DNA of 39,163 nucleotides from Leptospira ilyithenensis (lineage in GTDB: Bacteria > Spirochaetota > Leptospiria > Leptospirales > Leptospiraceae). The DNA lies in NCBI RefSeq assembly GCF_004771005.1, contig NZ_RQHV01000023.1:1-39163 (forward strand). Reading direction: 5' to 3'. A program made the position numbers and the translations under genes. This document shows, piece after piece, positions 18,097 to 27,238 of the stretch (position 1 is its first letter; the number at the start of each line of letters is the position of its first letter). The notes below the pieces were generated by a model. That model searched no databases, was not told the origin of the DNA, and saw nothing but the letters and a program-made list of their open reading frames with translations.

Positions 18097-18606
18097 TCAA
18101 TTCCACTTACATTCGGATACATCCACTTTTTCAAAAGTCCAGGGCTTATGCGCATGTTTTGCATTTTTGTTTTCGATAAGATCAAATGATTTTGCTTCGG
18201 GAGAAAGACTGTCAAAGTAAATGGAGAAAGGAGTATTTTTCATCCGGGTGCGTTTGGGACAAAGATCAACACCGACGGATTTCAAAAATGAATATGAGTT
18301 TCCCTTATCATCTTTAAACACCATTCCTTCTTTTAAAACGCATACTAACTTGGATTCTTTGGTAAAAAGTTCGAGTCTTGTTTCCGTTTGAGACACACAG
18401 ACCTGATTCAAAACAACAACTCCCAAAAACTCTGCATGCAAGGAACAACATTGGGAAGTCTGGTTCCAAGCCTTTTGTTTGGGAAGAGATTCCTCTGCCT
18501 TAAGCTGTTCCGTTTCTACTACTTGGGGAGAAGAACAATCGAGGAAAAAAAGTATAAAAGTAGAACAAAAAAAATAATATAGATACGAGCGTATATTGTG
18601 ATTCAT
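18097..18606 (-). CDS. Putative lipoprotein of unknown function
   Basis: A 169-residue protein with a hydrophobic N-terminus ending at LFFLDC, which fits a spirochaetal lipobox (Cys24). The mature part has several Cys (QCCSLH, QVCVS, LVCVL, DLCPK, SECKW), suggesting disulfides, but no recognised domain. It is convergent with the GH3 gene, 31 bases away, and upstream of nothing on its own strand. No function is proposed. Confidence 0.65.
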   Translation of the reverse strand: MNHNIRSYLYYFFCSTFILFFLDCSSPQVVETEQLKAEESLPKQKAWNQTSQCCSLHAEFLGVVVLNQVCVSQTETRLELFTKESKLVCVLKEGMVFKDDKGNSYSFLKSVGVDLCPKRTRMKNTPFSIYFDSLSPEAKSFDLIENKNAKHAHKPWTFEKVDVSECKWN

Positions 18607-18653
18607 ATCACTTCCTTAGGGTTTACAAATCTATTCGGACCTTAAGGAAAGAA

Positions 18654-19796
18654 TCAAGTCAATATCTCACGACTCCCTCCTCTTTTTTTAATTTCTTCGT
18701 AAACTTGTTTCCTTGCAAACTCGTCCGCATCCACATAACGGATCAGATACAATTCTCCTTTTTGTTTGACCGGAAACATCTTTCCCCGGAAAGAAAAACC
18801 GGGACCATCCGGAAAAGAAAAACTAACTTCCCAAAGGTCCTGCACCTTCCAAATATCCGTAGATATATCGGGAGGGATTTCAAAAGTCAAACCCCGATCG
18901 GAAATCCTCTCCGACAAAGCAGTAAACGGTTTTGCAGTCTCGGGAAGTGCGAATTTGGACTCATCCTCTCCATGTTGTTCTTTGGAAATTTTGCGCAACA
19001 TATCAAACTGATGATCTATACTCTCTTCGGACAAAATCAATTTGCTTCGATCAAGCTCGATGGATTCTTTGGTTCCGTCTTTCGGCGGCCAGGGAGAAAT
19101 ATTTAAGGAATATCTCGCAAGAAGCATCAAATGTGCTTCTCCCTTTCTTTCGATCGTTCCGTTAAAATGAAAAACGATTCCGTCTTGATTGAGGTTGGTG
19201 ACTACTCCGTGCACCAGATAACCGCCGCTACTTGGCCGAAATACGTATAAACTCGCTTCCTTACCTAAAACCAAAAATTCCTTAGAGAGCGCTTTTGTGG
19301 AAAGAAGCAAATCATCGTTTGTTTTTTGCATCACATAAGTCAGCTCTTCTCTGCCATCCGCCTCTAGTGCGCCGATTTCTCCGACGGGAATATCTTCCAA
19401 GCTATCGATTTCTTTCTTCATATCAGCGGAAGAACGGAAAAGTTTATCAAAAAGATTCACTTCTTTCTCCGTAGGATTTTCCGGAGTTTTTAGAAAATAA
19501 CGATAGAGTGCATTTCTGAGTTTGCCTCGGTTTTCGGGGTGAAGGTATTTTTCCGCTTCCTCCGGTTGCAGGCTTTCATAGAAAGAATGGAGGATATTCA
19601 TTTCCTGCTGGTTGCACTTTCTTGCAAAAGCAAACTTCTGAAAATCGTTCCAATAACTGAATACATGGGATTGCCTGCTTTGCAGATAATTCATAAATCG
19701 AATGTAACCGAATGCCGCAAGACCTATCAAAAATAGGTAGAAGATGTAAATTGCTTCGAATTTCGGAAATATCCAAACCTGTGCTACAAGTTCCAT
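18654..19796 (-). CDS. Membrane-anchored protein with PilZ-like C-terminal domains
   Basis: A single N-terminal membrane helix (about residues 13-33) precedes a 345-residue cytosolic region. The middle part (about 160-245) reads like a YcgR-type N-terminal domain, and [17 protein letters not shown] (about 294-310) resembles the second PilZ motif (D/NxSxxG), followed by beta-strand sequence SFSFDPGFSF-like and a long ending helix. PilZ proteins bind cyclic di-GMP and in spirochaetes affect motility; binding here is unproven because the upstream RxxxR is not clear. Divergent from murA, 19 bases away by the longest frame. Confidence 0.5.
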   Translation of the reverse strand: MELVAQVWIFPKFEAIYIFYLFLIGLAAFGYIRFMNYLQSRQSHVFSYWNDFQKFAFARKCNQQEMNILHSFYESLQPEEAEKYLHPENRGKLRNALYRYFLKTPENPTEKEVNLFDKLFRSSADMKKEIDSLEDIPVGEIGALEADGREELTYVMQKTNDDLLLSTKALSKEFLVLGKEASLYVFRPSSGGYLVHGVVTNLNQDGIVFHFNGTIERKGEAHLMLLARYSLNISPWPPKDGTKESIELDRSKLILSEESIDHQFDMLRKISKEQHGEDESKFALPETAKPFTALSERISDRGLTFEIPPDISTDIWKVQDLWEVSFSFPDGPGFSFRGKMFPVKQKGELYLIRYVDADEFARKQVYEEIKKRGGSREILT

Positions 19797-19842
19797 AAAT
19801 TACTTTTCCTTAGAATTGCTCATGTTTCCATGGGAGGTAACT

Positions 19843-21147
19843 GTGAGCTCATCCTATTTTAAAATCGTCGGTAAAAACCCTCTCCACGGGACCATTGTCC
19901 CCCAAGGAAACAAAAATGAAGCCCTTCCCTTACTTGGAGCACTCCTTCTTTGGGAAGAAGATGTTATTTTAGAGAATCTACCTCAAATATCCGATGTTTT
20001 AAAACTTTTGGAAGTATTAAAACAAATTGGTGTAGAAATTACTCAACTGGATACACGTGGATCTTACCGCTTCCATAAAAAAAATAAAGTAAAATCGGAT
20101 CTTCCTTACGAACTTTGTTCCCAATTGAGAGGGGCTGTGACTCTTGCAGGTCCCATACTCGCCCGGACAGGAAGGGTTTTTTTGCCTAAACCTGGTGGAG
20201 ACAAAATCGGAAGACGCAGGATGGACACTCACCTGCTTGCCTTAGAAGCATTAGGTGCAAAAATCGAAGTATTTCCCGACGGTTATGAAATTACTGCGGA
20301 AAGGCTGTTCGGGAAAGACATTCTCTTGGACGAAACGTCCGTTACTGCAACGGAAAATGCGGTCATGGCGGCGGTTTTTGCCGAAGGTACCACAATTATC
20401 CGTAACGCTGCTTCCGAACCCCACGTTCAAGGACTTTGCCGTTTTTTAACCCAAGCTGGTGCAAAAATCACGGGCATTGGCACCAATGTTTTGGAAATTG
20501 AAGGAGTTACCAGCTTACATTCTCCTGGCGGTTGTTTGACACATAGAATCGGTTCAGATTATCTGGAAATCGGTTCTTTTATTAGTTTAGCGGCTGTTAC
20601 GGGTGGTGAAATACTCATCAAAGATGTAAACCTGGAGGATCTAAGAATGATCAGAATGGTTTATTCCAGATTAGGAATTGAGGTAAGATCTGTAGAAGGA
20701 GGCATACTTGTTCCTTCCGATCAAAAATTAGAAATCATTCCGGACTACCACGGGGCCACCCCGAAAATTGACGATGCTCCCTGGCCCGGATTTCCTGCGG
20801 ATATGACTTCCGTCGCCCTTGTCACAGCAACTCAATGCCAGGGAACAGTACTCATTCATGAAAAGCTTTTTGAATCGAGACTCTTCTTCGTAGACAATAT
20901 CATTGCGATGGGCGCACAAATCATCCTCTGCGACCCTCACAGAGCCATTGTCATCGGTCGTTCCCGGCTTTACGGACAAAGGGTAGCAAGCCCGGATATC
21001 CGGGCGGGCATGGCGATGATCATTGCAGCACTTTGTGCGGAAGGAATCAGCGAGATCCACAATATAGTTCAGATCGACAGAGGTTTTGAAGGAATTGATA
21101 CGAGACTACGTTCCTTGGGAGCCCAGATTGAACGTATTCCCGGTTAG
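19843..21147 (+). CDS. murA: UDP-N-acetylglucosamine 1-carboxyvinyltransferase with Asp active site
   Basis: First committed enzyme of peptidoglycan synthesis, transferring enolpyruvate from PEP to UDP-GlcNAc. The start is set at GTG 19843 because GGGAGGT lies five bases upstream; the frame is open to 19816. Lys24-Asn25 in GNKNEALP matches Lys22-Asn23 of E. coli. The loop that carries Cys115 in E. coli reads PGGDKIGRR, so Asp120 replaces Cys, the change known to give natural fosfomycin resistance in mycobacteria, Chlamydia and Borrelia. The [12 protein letters not shown] substrate loop and C-terminal IDRGFEGID are normal. Length 434. The next gene starts directly after its stop. Confidence 0.93.
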   Translation: MSSSYFKIVGKNPLHGTIVPQGNKNEALPLLGALLLWEEDVILENLPQISDVLKLLEVLKQIGVEITQLDTRGSYRFHKKNKVKSDLPYELCSQLRGAVTLAGPILARTGRVFLPKPGGDKIGRRRMDTHLLALEALGAKIEVFPDGYEITAERLFGKDILLDETSVTATENAVMAAVFAEGTTIIRNAASEPHVQGLCRFLTQAGAKITGIGTNVLEIEGVTSLHSPGGCLTHRIGSDYLEIGSFISLAAVTGGEILIKDVNLEDLRMIRMVYSRLGIEVRSVEGGILVPSDQKLEIIPDYHGATPKIDDAPWPGFPADMTSVALVTATQCQGTVLIHEKLFESRLFFVDNIIAMGAQIILCDPHRAIVIGRSRLYGQRVASPDIRAGMAMIIAALCAEGISEIHNIVQIDRGFEGIDTRLRSLGAQIERIPG

Positions 21148-21825
21148 ATGAAAAGAAAAGACCTATTCAAAGAAGGATTTAAGTCGGTCTTTCAATTCGC
21201 ATTTGAAAAAACCGACGATCTCTCTCAAGCGATCAAAGAAGTTTGGGAGGATGAAAAAAAAGCGACAGACTCACCCGAAGAAAAAAAGTTCCCGAAGAAA
21301 AGAGTTCCCAAAGAAAAAATAGAAAAAAGAAAAAAAACCAAACTTTTCAGAACTCTATCTCTTCCACCGGGAGCGACTAATCATTTTTTTTCATTATGCA
21401 CCGGTTGCAATGAATGTATTTTTTCTTGCCCCTATACCGTCTTATTCCCTGTTACATCACAAGAAACAAGAAAGAGCTTTCCTTTTTTTGATCCGAACGC
21501 AAAAGCCTGCCATTTATGCGAGGATTGGCCGTGCATCCAAGCTTGTCCAGAGAAGGCACTGGAGACATACGACGTGTTACAAACAAAACCTAAATTCGGG
21601 AAGGCGAAAAGTCTGCACGAACATTGCATCAATCACAAAACAGGCGAAAAAACCTGTGATGTTTGTTTTACGGCCTGTCCTATCGAAAAAACCGTACAAT
21701 TTAAAGGAAATATGCCTGTTTTTGCCTCTTCTACCTGCACAGGATGCGGTCTTTGCGTAGAATCATGCCCTAGCTTTCCTAAGGCGATTCGGGTGGATAC
21801 TTTAAAAAATATTAACATTGATTAA
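21148..21825 (+). CDS. NapF-like ferredoxin with four [4Fe-4S] cluster motifs
   Basis: A 225-residue iron-sulfur protein. After a Lys-rich N-terminal 70 residues it has four Cys sets: 84-87-90-94, 121-124-129-133, 160-170-173-177 and 197-200-203-207. The third has an unusual long first gap. This resembles the NapF/NapG/MauN electron-transfer ferredoxins. There is no twin-arginine or other signal, so it is probably cytosolic. Its ATG follows the murA stop with no gap, so translation is probably coupled, though no metabolic link with murA is evident. The partner enzyme is unknown. Confidence 0.8.
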   Translation: MKRKDLFKEGFKSVFQFAFEKTDDLSQAIKEVWEDEKKATDSPEEKKFPKKRVPKEKIEKRKKTKLFRTLSLPPGATNHFFSLCTGCNECIFSCPYTVLFPVTSQETRKSFPFFDPNAKACHLCEDWPCIQACPEKALETYDVLQTKPKFGKAKSLHEHCINHKTGEKTCDVCFTACPIEKTVQFKGNMPVFASSTCTGCGLCVESCPSFPKAIRVDTLKNINID

Positions 21826-22053
21826 ATATCATCTTGAACACCTATTCAATGTTTAATTGCATATAATTTTTTGACAATTTACGATAGTAAAACACGTAGT
21901 AAATCGTCTACTTTAACGCATTACGTCAAAAAAAAGTTATTCGAAGAAAAAAAAAGTTGAATTTTTTTTAGCTGGAGAAACATAATCAGTATTAGAGCTT
22001 GAAAAAGCTTTGTCTGACAAAAAAAATTCTAGAATTTAAAGGAAAAGAAAGCT

Positions 22054-22368
22054 ATGGAACCACTAAAAGTAGGACCTGGACAAATCGACAAAATTGCTGA
22101 TGATCTTAAAAAAGATCCGGAGAAATCAATCGGAAACTACCTATTCAAAGGTTTCCGCATTCAAATCTCCAAATATAAGGCATCTGGTGCAGAAAGAGTT
22201 CAACAACTTTACAAAAGAAGAAGAGCGCAAGGTCTTTGCATTGTTTGCGGAACTAAAGTTTCTCGCAAAAACCCATTGACTGGAAAATTGTACAGATTAT
22301 GTGATGAGCACCGTGCTCAGATTGATCAAAAAAATAAAGAAAAAGCGAAAGCAAAAAAAGGAAAATAA
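22054..22368 (+). CDS. Small basic protein with a zinc-ribbon-like Cys/His motif
   Basis: A 104-residue protein with Cys62, Cys65, Cys83 and His86 (GLCIVCGTK ... YRLCDEHR) arranged like a treble-clef or zinc-ribbon knuckle. The region before it is basic (KRRRAQG) and the tail is Lys-rich, compatible with nucleic-acid or ribosome binding. AAAGGAAAAG upstream of the ATG is a good ribosome site, and a strong terminator follows, so it is a single-gene unit. The 228 bases upstream are very AT-rich, with a TATAAT at 21862-21867. I do not recognise the family. Confidence 0.7.
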   Translation: MEPLKVGPGQIDKIADDLKKDPEKSIGNYLFKGFRIQISKYKASGAERVQQLYKRRRAQGLCIVCGTKVSRKNPLTGKLYRLCDEHRAQIDQKNKEKAKAKKGK

Positions 22369-22388
22369 ATTTCTTTTTTTTCCGCTGG

Positions 22389-22421
22389 AAAAGGGAACTC
22401 GTATCGGGTTCCCTTTTTTTT
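22389..22421 (+). terminator. Rho-independent terminator
   Basis: AAAAGGGAAC (22389-22398) pairs with GTTCCCTTTT (22408-22417) around a 9-base loop, followed by further U residues. It lies 20 bases after the stop of the small basic protein and is the clearest intrinsic terminator in the window. Confidence 0.9.
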
Positions 22422-22482
22422 GTCCTAAAAATCTCTTCTTTCTGCTTTACATCCCTGACAGACGCAAATATGATTTTCGGTT

Positions 22483-23331
22483 ATGAAACGATTGGTATTT
22501 CCTTTTTCATTGCTCTCTTTCTTTTTCTCTATCCAGTGCTCTCAAATGATTTGGAAAGAAACAAATCTACAGCCGGAGATTTCTCCTTCGGAAATAAACG
22601 ATGTTGCATTGTTACTCGAAGTGCATTACGATGAAAAAGATCCCTGGAATCCCCTAAACGGAACCACGGATAAAAAAAATTATTTCACAAAAGCAGACTT
22701 AGTAGAAATACGATCCGGTGCCTCCAAAATTTTAAAAACTTGGAAAATCCCATCTTGGGCTTTGGCGGAATCTGCTTTTTATCACAAAGGTGAAAACACT
22801 GCTTTTATCCTGCACGGAAAAGACGACGAATACGGAACCTTAAAACAACGATTAACCGTTTACCCGGGAGACAAACCTGCTTTCAGTTACCCGGCCACAC
22901 CTGAAAATTTAGTGATCTTCCAAGCCAGCCCATCACCTAATGGAAAATTGGTTGCGTTGATTACCGCTGAGTCTGATGCAAACTGGGAATTTACGGAATT
23001 TCAATTGCGAATCCTGGATCCGAATTCCGGCAAAGTGACGAGCCTTCCATTGAGTTTCTGGACGGCATTGCCGGTATATGGAGTCCGTTGGGCAACCGAC
23101 AGCGGTAGTTTGTATGTAAGAACTCCCGATCGTGTTTACCAATGGAAAGACGGAAAATTAACGGATGCAAAATCATTTCCGAATTGTTTCACAAGGCCGA
23201 CTAATTTTGGAAAGCTCGCTTATTCAGATTCATTTGTGGAAGGAAGGGACCCCTACCAAATCAAATTGGGGAAAAAGCTCCCCGATCCCAAATTCATTTC
23301 CCGTTTGGAGGACATACAAACCTGCAAATAA
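22483..23331 (+). CDS. Putative lipoprotein with beta-propeller-like repeats
   Basis: A 282-residue protein with a signal ending at FFFSIQCSQ (lipid Cys19). The mature part contains WD40/TolB-like strands such as ASPSPNGKLVALIT and VRWATDSGSLYVRT, suggesting a partial beta-propeller. No catalytic motif is seen. It is separated from the gene before by a terminator and followed by a perfect inverted repeat, so it is probably expressed alone. The function is unknown. Confidence 0.6.
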   Translation: MKRLVFPFSLLSFFFSIQCSQMIWKETNLQPEISPSEINDVALLLEVHYDEKDPWNPLNGTTDKKNYFTKADLVEIRSGASKILKTWKIPSWALAESAFYHKGENTAFILHGKDDEYGTLKQRLTVYPGDKPAFSYPATPENLVIFQASPSPNGKLVALITAESDANWEFTEFQLRILDPNSGKVTSLPLSFWTALPVYGVRWATDSGSLYVRTPDRVYQWKDGKLTDAKSFPNCFTRPTNFGKLAYSDSFVEGRDPYQIKLGKKLPDPKFISRLEDIQTCK

Positions 23332-23340
23332 ACTAGAACG

Positions 23341-23370
23341 GAACCAAAGCTGCCTTTAATGCTTTGGTTC
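23341..23370 (+). terminator. Perfect 10-bp inverted repeat after the lipoprotein gene
   Basis: GAACCAAAGC and GCTTTGGTTC flank a 10-base spacer, starting 9 bases past the stop codon. There is no U-tract after it, so it may stabilise the mRNA end or act with Rho rather than terminate alone. Confidence 0.5.
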
Positions 23371-23449
23371 TACAAAGCCAAAATCCGGACTCTAGTTCTG
23401 GAATGACTTGATTTTATTATGTCACATTGCTAGAGTAACGTAAATCCAG

Positions 23450-24814
23450 ATGATTGAGAAAAAATTCACAGAACACATCGACGCCATTTCCAAATATTTG
23501 AATGTCGTCGAAAAAATCGAACCCATCCGCAAAAGCGGGGTCGTGGTTTCTGTGATTGGCAATGTAATTTATTCCCAAGGTCCTCCTGATTCCAAAGTAG
23601 GAGAAATTTTGGAAGTGGAAAGAGGAAGTGACAAAGGTTATCTGGCATGCGTTCTTGTCGGGTTCAAGGATCATCTCTACACCTTGATGCCATTAGGTGA
23701 TACACAGGATATTTTTCCTCACGCATTTGTTTTTTCTTCCGGTCGCAAAATCACTTTGAATGCAGGGCCGGAATTACTCGGCAGGGTTCTGAACGGACTT
23801 GGCAAACCGATCGACTCCAAAGGTTTGCTTATCACAAAAGAAGAACGGGCTTCCGAACCTAAATTCTTAAATCCCTTGGACCGTCCCCCTATCACCGAAA
23901 TTTTAGAAACAGGCGTACGTGCCATAGACGGAATGCTCACTGTAGGTCGCGGTCAAAGGATAGGGATCTTTTCCGGTTCAGGAGTGGGTAAATCAAGCTT
24001 ACTCGGAATGATCGCCCGTTATACGAGTGCCGATGTAAACATCGTAGCTCTTATCGGAGAGAGAGGACGGGAGGTAAATGAATTTCTAAATGTCGAACTC
24101 GGGAAAGAAGCTCTTGCCAAGTCGGTAGTATTCGTTGCCACGTCCGATTCTTCCAAAATGGAACAAGTGAGTTGTGCCCATCTTGCCTGTTCTGCGGCAG
24201 AGTTTTTCAGAGACAAAGGACTTTCCGTAAATTTATATATGGATTCTCTTACCCGTTATGCGGAAGCGTTAAGGGAACTTTCCATCGGAGAACCGGTGGT
24301 TACAAAGGGATTCGCTTCCAGTGTTTTTACAAAGATGGCGAAATTGGTAGAAAGGGCGGGCACATCACATAATGGCGGTTCAATTACCGGATTTTATACC
24401 GTATTGACTGATGCGGAAGATGATATGGATGATATCGTTGCGGATAAGGTAAGAGGGTTTATCGACGGGCATATCATTCTTACAAGAAAACTTGCAGAGA
24501 GAAGCCACTTTCCCGCAATTGATGTTCCGGCTTCCCTTTCACGACTTATGCAGAAAATCGTAAATGAAAATCATTATATGCATTCCTCTCTCGTTAGAGA
24601 GTTGATTTCCAAATACAAAGGTTCGGAAGATATTATCCTACTCAATGCTTATACGAGAGGAGCTGATCCTAAAATCGATATGGCAATCGATAAAAAAGAA
24701 GCGATCGACGATTATTTAATCCAAAGGATTGAACAAAAATCCACTTATCAGGATGCAACTTCCAAACTGGCAGCAATCCTCGCTTCTCAAACCCGCACAG
24801 AAGAAGATTTTTAA
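23450..24814 (+). CDS. fliI: Flagellar protein export ATPase FliI
   Basis: Hexameric ATPase of the flagellar type III export apparatus, related to the F1 beta subunit. Walker A GSGVGKS is at residues 176-182; VALIGERGREVNEF and LYMDSLTRYAEALRE are diagnostic of the FliI/YscN family. At 454 residues the length is normal. It is the first gene of the flagellar block fliI-fliJ-flbB on the + strand, but a 326-base structured gap separates it from fliJ. A TATTAT at 23415-23420 is a possible -10 box. Confidence 0.95.
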   Translation: MIEKKFTEHIDAISKYLNVVEKIEPIRKSGVVVSVIGNVIYSQGPPDSKVGEILEVERGSDKGYLACVLVGFKDHLYTLMPLGDTQDIFPHAFVFSSGRKITLNAGPELLGRVLNGLGKPIDSKGLLITKEERASEPKFLNPLDRPPITEILETGVRAIDGMLTVGRGQRIGIFSGSGVGKSSLLGMIARYTSADVNIVALIGERGREVNEFLNVELGKEALAKSVVFVATSDSSKMEQVSCAHLACSAAEFFRDKGLSVNLYMDSLTRYAEALRELSIGEPVVTKGFASSVFTKMAKLVERAGTSHNGGSITGFYTVLTDAEDDMDDIVADKVRGFIDGHIILTRKLAERSHFPAIDVPASLSRLMQKIVNENHYMHSSLVRELISKYKGSEDIILLNAYTRGADPKIDMAIDKKEAIDDYLIQRIEQKSTYQDATSKLAAILASQTRTEEDF

Positions 24815-24829
24815 ATCACTCGCATCCTG

Positions 24830-25017
24830 CCCCGAGCGACGCTTTTTCCATTCCAAAAACTTTGTAGGTAAGTAACCAAATCGGGAATCCAATCTATGAA
24901 TTTCCCTTGTGGAAGGCTGATGATCGCGGTTCACAGAATCTGATCCAGGTGCCCGAACCATGTGGCGGGACTGCCCGCAATCGTCCGTAATAAGATGGAC
25001 CCGGGTTCGCTAGGGGG
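24830..25017 (+). ncRNA. Candidate structured RNA between fliI and fliJ
   Basis: The 326-base gap has no coding frame but folds readily. CCCCGAGCGA (24830-24839) can pair with TCGCTAGGGG (25007-25016), nine of ten positions, to close a domain of about 188 bases. Inside are GGGAA/TTCCC, TGTG-GAA/TTCACA, a strong GCGGG-ACTG-CCCGC hairpin (24965-24978) and GTCC/GGAC (24983-25000). Downstream, AAGGTT/AACCTT and a run of U at about 25078-25086 could end it. It does not match SRP RNA, tmRNA, RNase P or 6S signatures that I know. It could be a leader that controls fliJ-flbB or a separate small RNA. Strand is assumed. Confidence 0.4.
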
Positions 25018-25140
25018 AGAAACAAAAGGAAAAATTGTTGAAGGTTGCGAGCCAACAAACCTTATCTCTATCGTCATTTTTTTTTAAGAACAAACAAAAA
25101 AGAGTACAAAAATAATTCCAAACGCAGGAAATAGACAGGT

Positions 25141-25740
25141 GTGAAACGGTTTCAATTTAGTTTAGAGACAATTCTAAAACTGAGAGAGTGGAAAGAAGAC
25201 GAAGAAATTCGAAAACTATCCGTTGTTGTCTCCGAATTGAATGCTCTTTTCACCGAACGAGAATTCAACGAAAAAGAAATTGATCGTTCTTACAGAGAAA
25301 TCGAATCTAGCGCTAAAGTAGGAACCAGTTTAAGCGATTATTTATCCATTGAAAGATACATCCAAAGTTTGATGAAATTAAACGAAGATCTTGCTCTTAA
25401 AATTGAAGCCAAAAACGAAGATGTGGATCGGGTCCGCCAAGGTTTGATACTTGCCAGAAAAGATAAAAAGGTGATAGAAGTTTTAAAAGAAAACCGTTAC
25501 CTGGAGTGGAAAAAAAAGAGAAAAAGACAGGAACGCCGGGAAGTAGAAGAATATAACTCCAATTTAGCGGCATCGCTTGCGTTTGCGGAAGGAATCGGTC
25601 TTACGGAACCTAAGGCCAAAGGGAAGATTCCGAAAACATTCAAAATCCTGAATAGAGAAGACGGCGGCGACGAATTGATGAGTGATTTTAAAAACTTAAG
25701 GGACTTTTACGAAAAATATTATATGGGAAAAGGCAAATAA
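25141..25740 (+). CDS. fliJ: Flagellar export chaperone FliJ (spirochaetal FlbA-like)
   Basis: A 199-residue, highly charged, almost wholly helical protein. It begins KRFQFSLETILKLREWKEDEE, the characteristic FliJ opening, and continues as a coiled coil to about residue 140. FliJ is the stalk that couples the FliI ring to the FlhA export gate. The start is GTG at 25141. It sits 3 bases before flbB, giving the same order as flbA-flbB in Borrelia. Sequence conservation in this family is low, so the call rests on the opening motif plus position. Confidence 0.82.
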   Translation: MKRFQFSLETILKLREWKEDEEIRKLSVVVSELNALFTEREFNEKEIDRSYREIESSAKVGTSLSDYLSIERYIQSLMKLNEDLALKIEAKNEDVDRVRQGLILARKDKKVIEVLKENRYLEWKKKRKRQERREVEEYNSNLAASLAFAEGIGLTEPKAKGKIPKTFKILNREDGGDELMSDFKNLRDFYEKYYMGKGK

Positions 25741-25743
25741 TCA

Positions 25744-26400
25744 ATGGCAAGTGTAACAGACAAAACCAGATCCTTCTTTTTGATTTTACTGATTTTTTTT
25801 CTAATCACAATCGGGTTTTTTATTTTTGATTATTTTCAAGTTCTCAATGCAGAAGATTATTTACCCTTTCTGAAAAGATCTCCCAGTTTTGTAAACCAGG
25901 ACCTTCTTTCTCCCACAGAACTGGAAAAATTGGAAATGGAAAAAGCAAGAGAAAGATTGATCTCCGACAAAGAGGAACTGGATCGTCTCAGGACTGAGTT
26001 AGATTCCGCAAAGAACTCTCTCGCTACCGACAAAGAAAGATTGGAGGAATTGAAAGAAGGAATCCAAAAAAAAGAAAAGGAAATGGCGGACAAAGCCAAA
26101 AGGGAATCCGCAAGATCCGAAAAGGTAAAAGTCCTTGCAAACAAAGTGGCAAACATGCCTCCCGAATCTGCAAGGGATATGCTACTCAATTGGCCTGACT
26201 ACGATATCATTGAAGTATTCGAACAAATGGACAAAGATGCGGAAGAAGAAGGTCGACCAACGATCACAACCTATTTGCTTACTTTGTTCCCTGCGGAAAG
26301 AAGATCGGTGATTTCCAATAAATGGTTGGATGCAAGTGCAAAAAATGTTCCGGGTTACGGCAAAACTTTAGATGATGAAGACGGAGAACCTTCGGATTGA
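25744..26400 (+). CDS. flbB: Flagellar protein FlbB (MotE-like collar protein)
   Basis: A 218-residue protein: one membrane helix (about residues 10-30), a periplasmic coiled coil (about 55-130), and an MgtE-N/MotE-like end (NMPPESARDMLLNWPDYDIIEVFEQMD ... LLTLFPAERRSVI). In Borrelia the FlbB homologue forms the base of the spirochaete-specific collar around the periplasmic motor. It follows fliJ by 3 bases. The last 46 bases overlap the convergent gmk gene, so the acidic C-terminus is coded opposite the C-terminus of Gmk. Assignment is from architecture and gene order. Confidence 0.78.
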   Translation: MASVTDKTRSFFLILLIFFLITIGFFIFDYFQVLNAEDYLPFLKRSPSFVNQDLLSPTELEKLEMEKARERLISDKEELDRLRTELDSAKNSLATDKERLEELKEGIQKKEKEMADKAKRESARSEKVKVLANKVANMPPESARDMLLNWPDYDIIEVFEQMDKDAEEEGRPTITTYLLTLFPAERRSVISNKWLDASAKNVPGYGKTLDDEDGEPSD

Positions 26401-26948
26401 ATGATGGATTTCACTTCTTCAGTAGCACGATCCAAATCATCATTGACTACCACATAATCAAAGCTAGACGCCTGCTCTAGCTCGCTGATTCCGTTTGTAA
26501 TTCTTCTTTCGATACTTTCTTCCGAGTCAGTTCCTCTTTTGATCAATCTTTCAATCCAAATATCACGGCTGGGTGGTTGGATGAAGATACTCACGGACTC
26601 AGGGCGGAGTGCTTTGACTGTTTTGGCACCTTGGACGTCAAGATCGAGCAAAACCACTTTTTTTTCAGAGATCGCCTTATGAATCGGATCTTTCAAGGTG
26701 CCGTAATAATTTCCATGTACGGAAGCCCATTCATAAAATTGATCTTCTTCTATTTTCTTTTTAAATTCGCCTACGGTTAGAAAGTAATAAGTCACACCGG
26801 GAATATCTCCGGGCCTGGGAGCTCTGGTTGTGCAGGAAATAGAAAAATAAAACTCAGGGTGAATGGCAAGGATTCTGCTGATGATTGTAGACTTTCCACC
26901 GCCTGCGACAGAAGATATGATGTAAAGATTGGGACTTGTAGAACTCAT
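26355..26948 (-). CDS. gmk: Guanylate kinase
   Basis: Transfers phosphate from ATP to GMP for nucleotide supply. The P-loop is [10 protein letters not shown] (residues 12-21); the GMP-binding block [19 protein letters not shown] and [10 protein letters not shown] are typical. At 197 residues the length is normal with a Ser-rich tail. The start overlaps the stop of the RemA-like gene by four bases (ATGA), so the two are coupled. It is the last gene of the long minus-strand flagellar operon and overlaps flbB by 46 bases tail to tail. Confidence 0.95.
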   Translation of the reverse strand: MSSTSPNLYIISSVAGGGKSTIISRILAIHPEFYFSISCTTRAPRPGDIPGVTYYFLTVGEFKKKIEEDQFYEWASVHGNYYGTLKDPIHKAISEKKVVLLDLDVQGAKTVKALRPESVSIFIQPPSRDIWIERLIKRGTDSEESIERRITNGISELEQASSFDYVVVNDDLDRATEEVKSIIQSEGSPSSSSKVLP

Positions 26949-27226
26949 TCTTCTTCTTCGTCCTCTTTACCAAAACTATTATCCCCATTTTCCAGGCGTT
27001 TGGCGAGGCTGTCCGGGCGAATCGCAGAGAGTACAATATGTCCTGAGTCCAGAACCAATACTGAACGCGTTTTTCTTCCTTGAGTAGCATCTATCAAACG
27101 GGAAGATTCTTTTGCCTCAAGACGCAACCTCTTAGCACCTGCCGATTCCGCTTGTAAAATAGCAAGGATCTTGGAAGCAAATACTATATTGGAAAACCCG
27201 ACGTTTAAGACGGGGAGAGAAGACAT
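26945..27226 (-). CDS. RemA/DUF370 family DNA-binding regulator
   Basis: A 93-residue protein of the DUF370 family ([18 protein letters not shown] ... [22 protein letters not shown]). RemA of Bacillus is a ring-forming DNA-binding activator of biofilm genes, and DUF370 genes commonly sit directly before gmk, as here. The C-terminus is acidic (EDEEEE). Its role in spirochaetes is unknown; its place at the end of a motility operon is suggestive only. Confidence 0.85.
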   Translation of the reverse strand: MSSLPVLNVGFSNIVFASKILAILQAESAGAKRLRLEAKESSRLIDATQGRKTRSVLVLDSGHIVLSAIRPDSLAKRLENGDNSFGKEDEEEE

Positions 27227-27238
27227 GGGAACAAAATA

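Noticed and set aside
24830..25017. SRP RNA, tmRNA, RNase P RNA, 6S RNA or cobalamin riboswitch
   Set aside because: The hallmark segments (GGAAGGAAGCAG tip, tRNA-like ends with CCA, GAGGAAAGTCC, the 6S long open hairpin, the B12 box) could not be found; kept only as an unassigned structured RNA.
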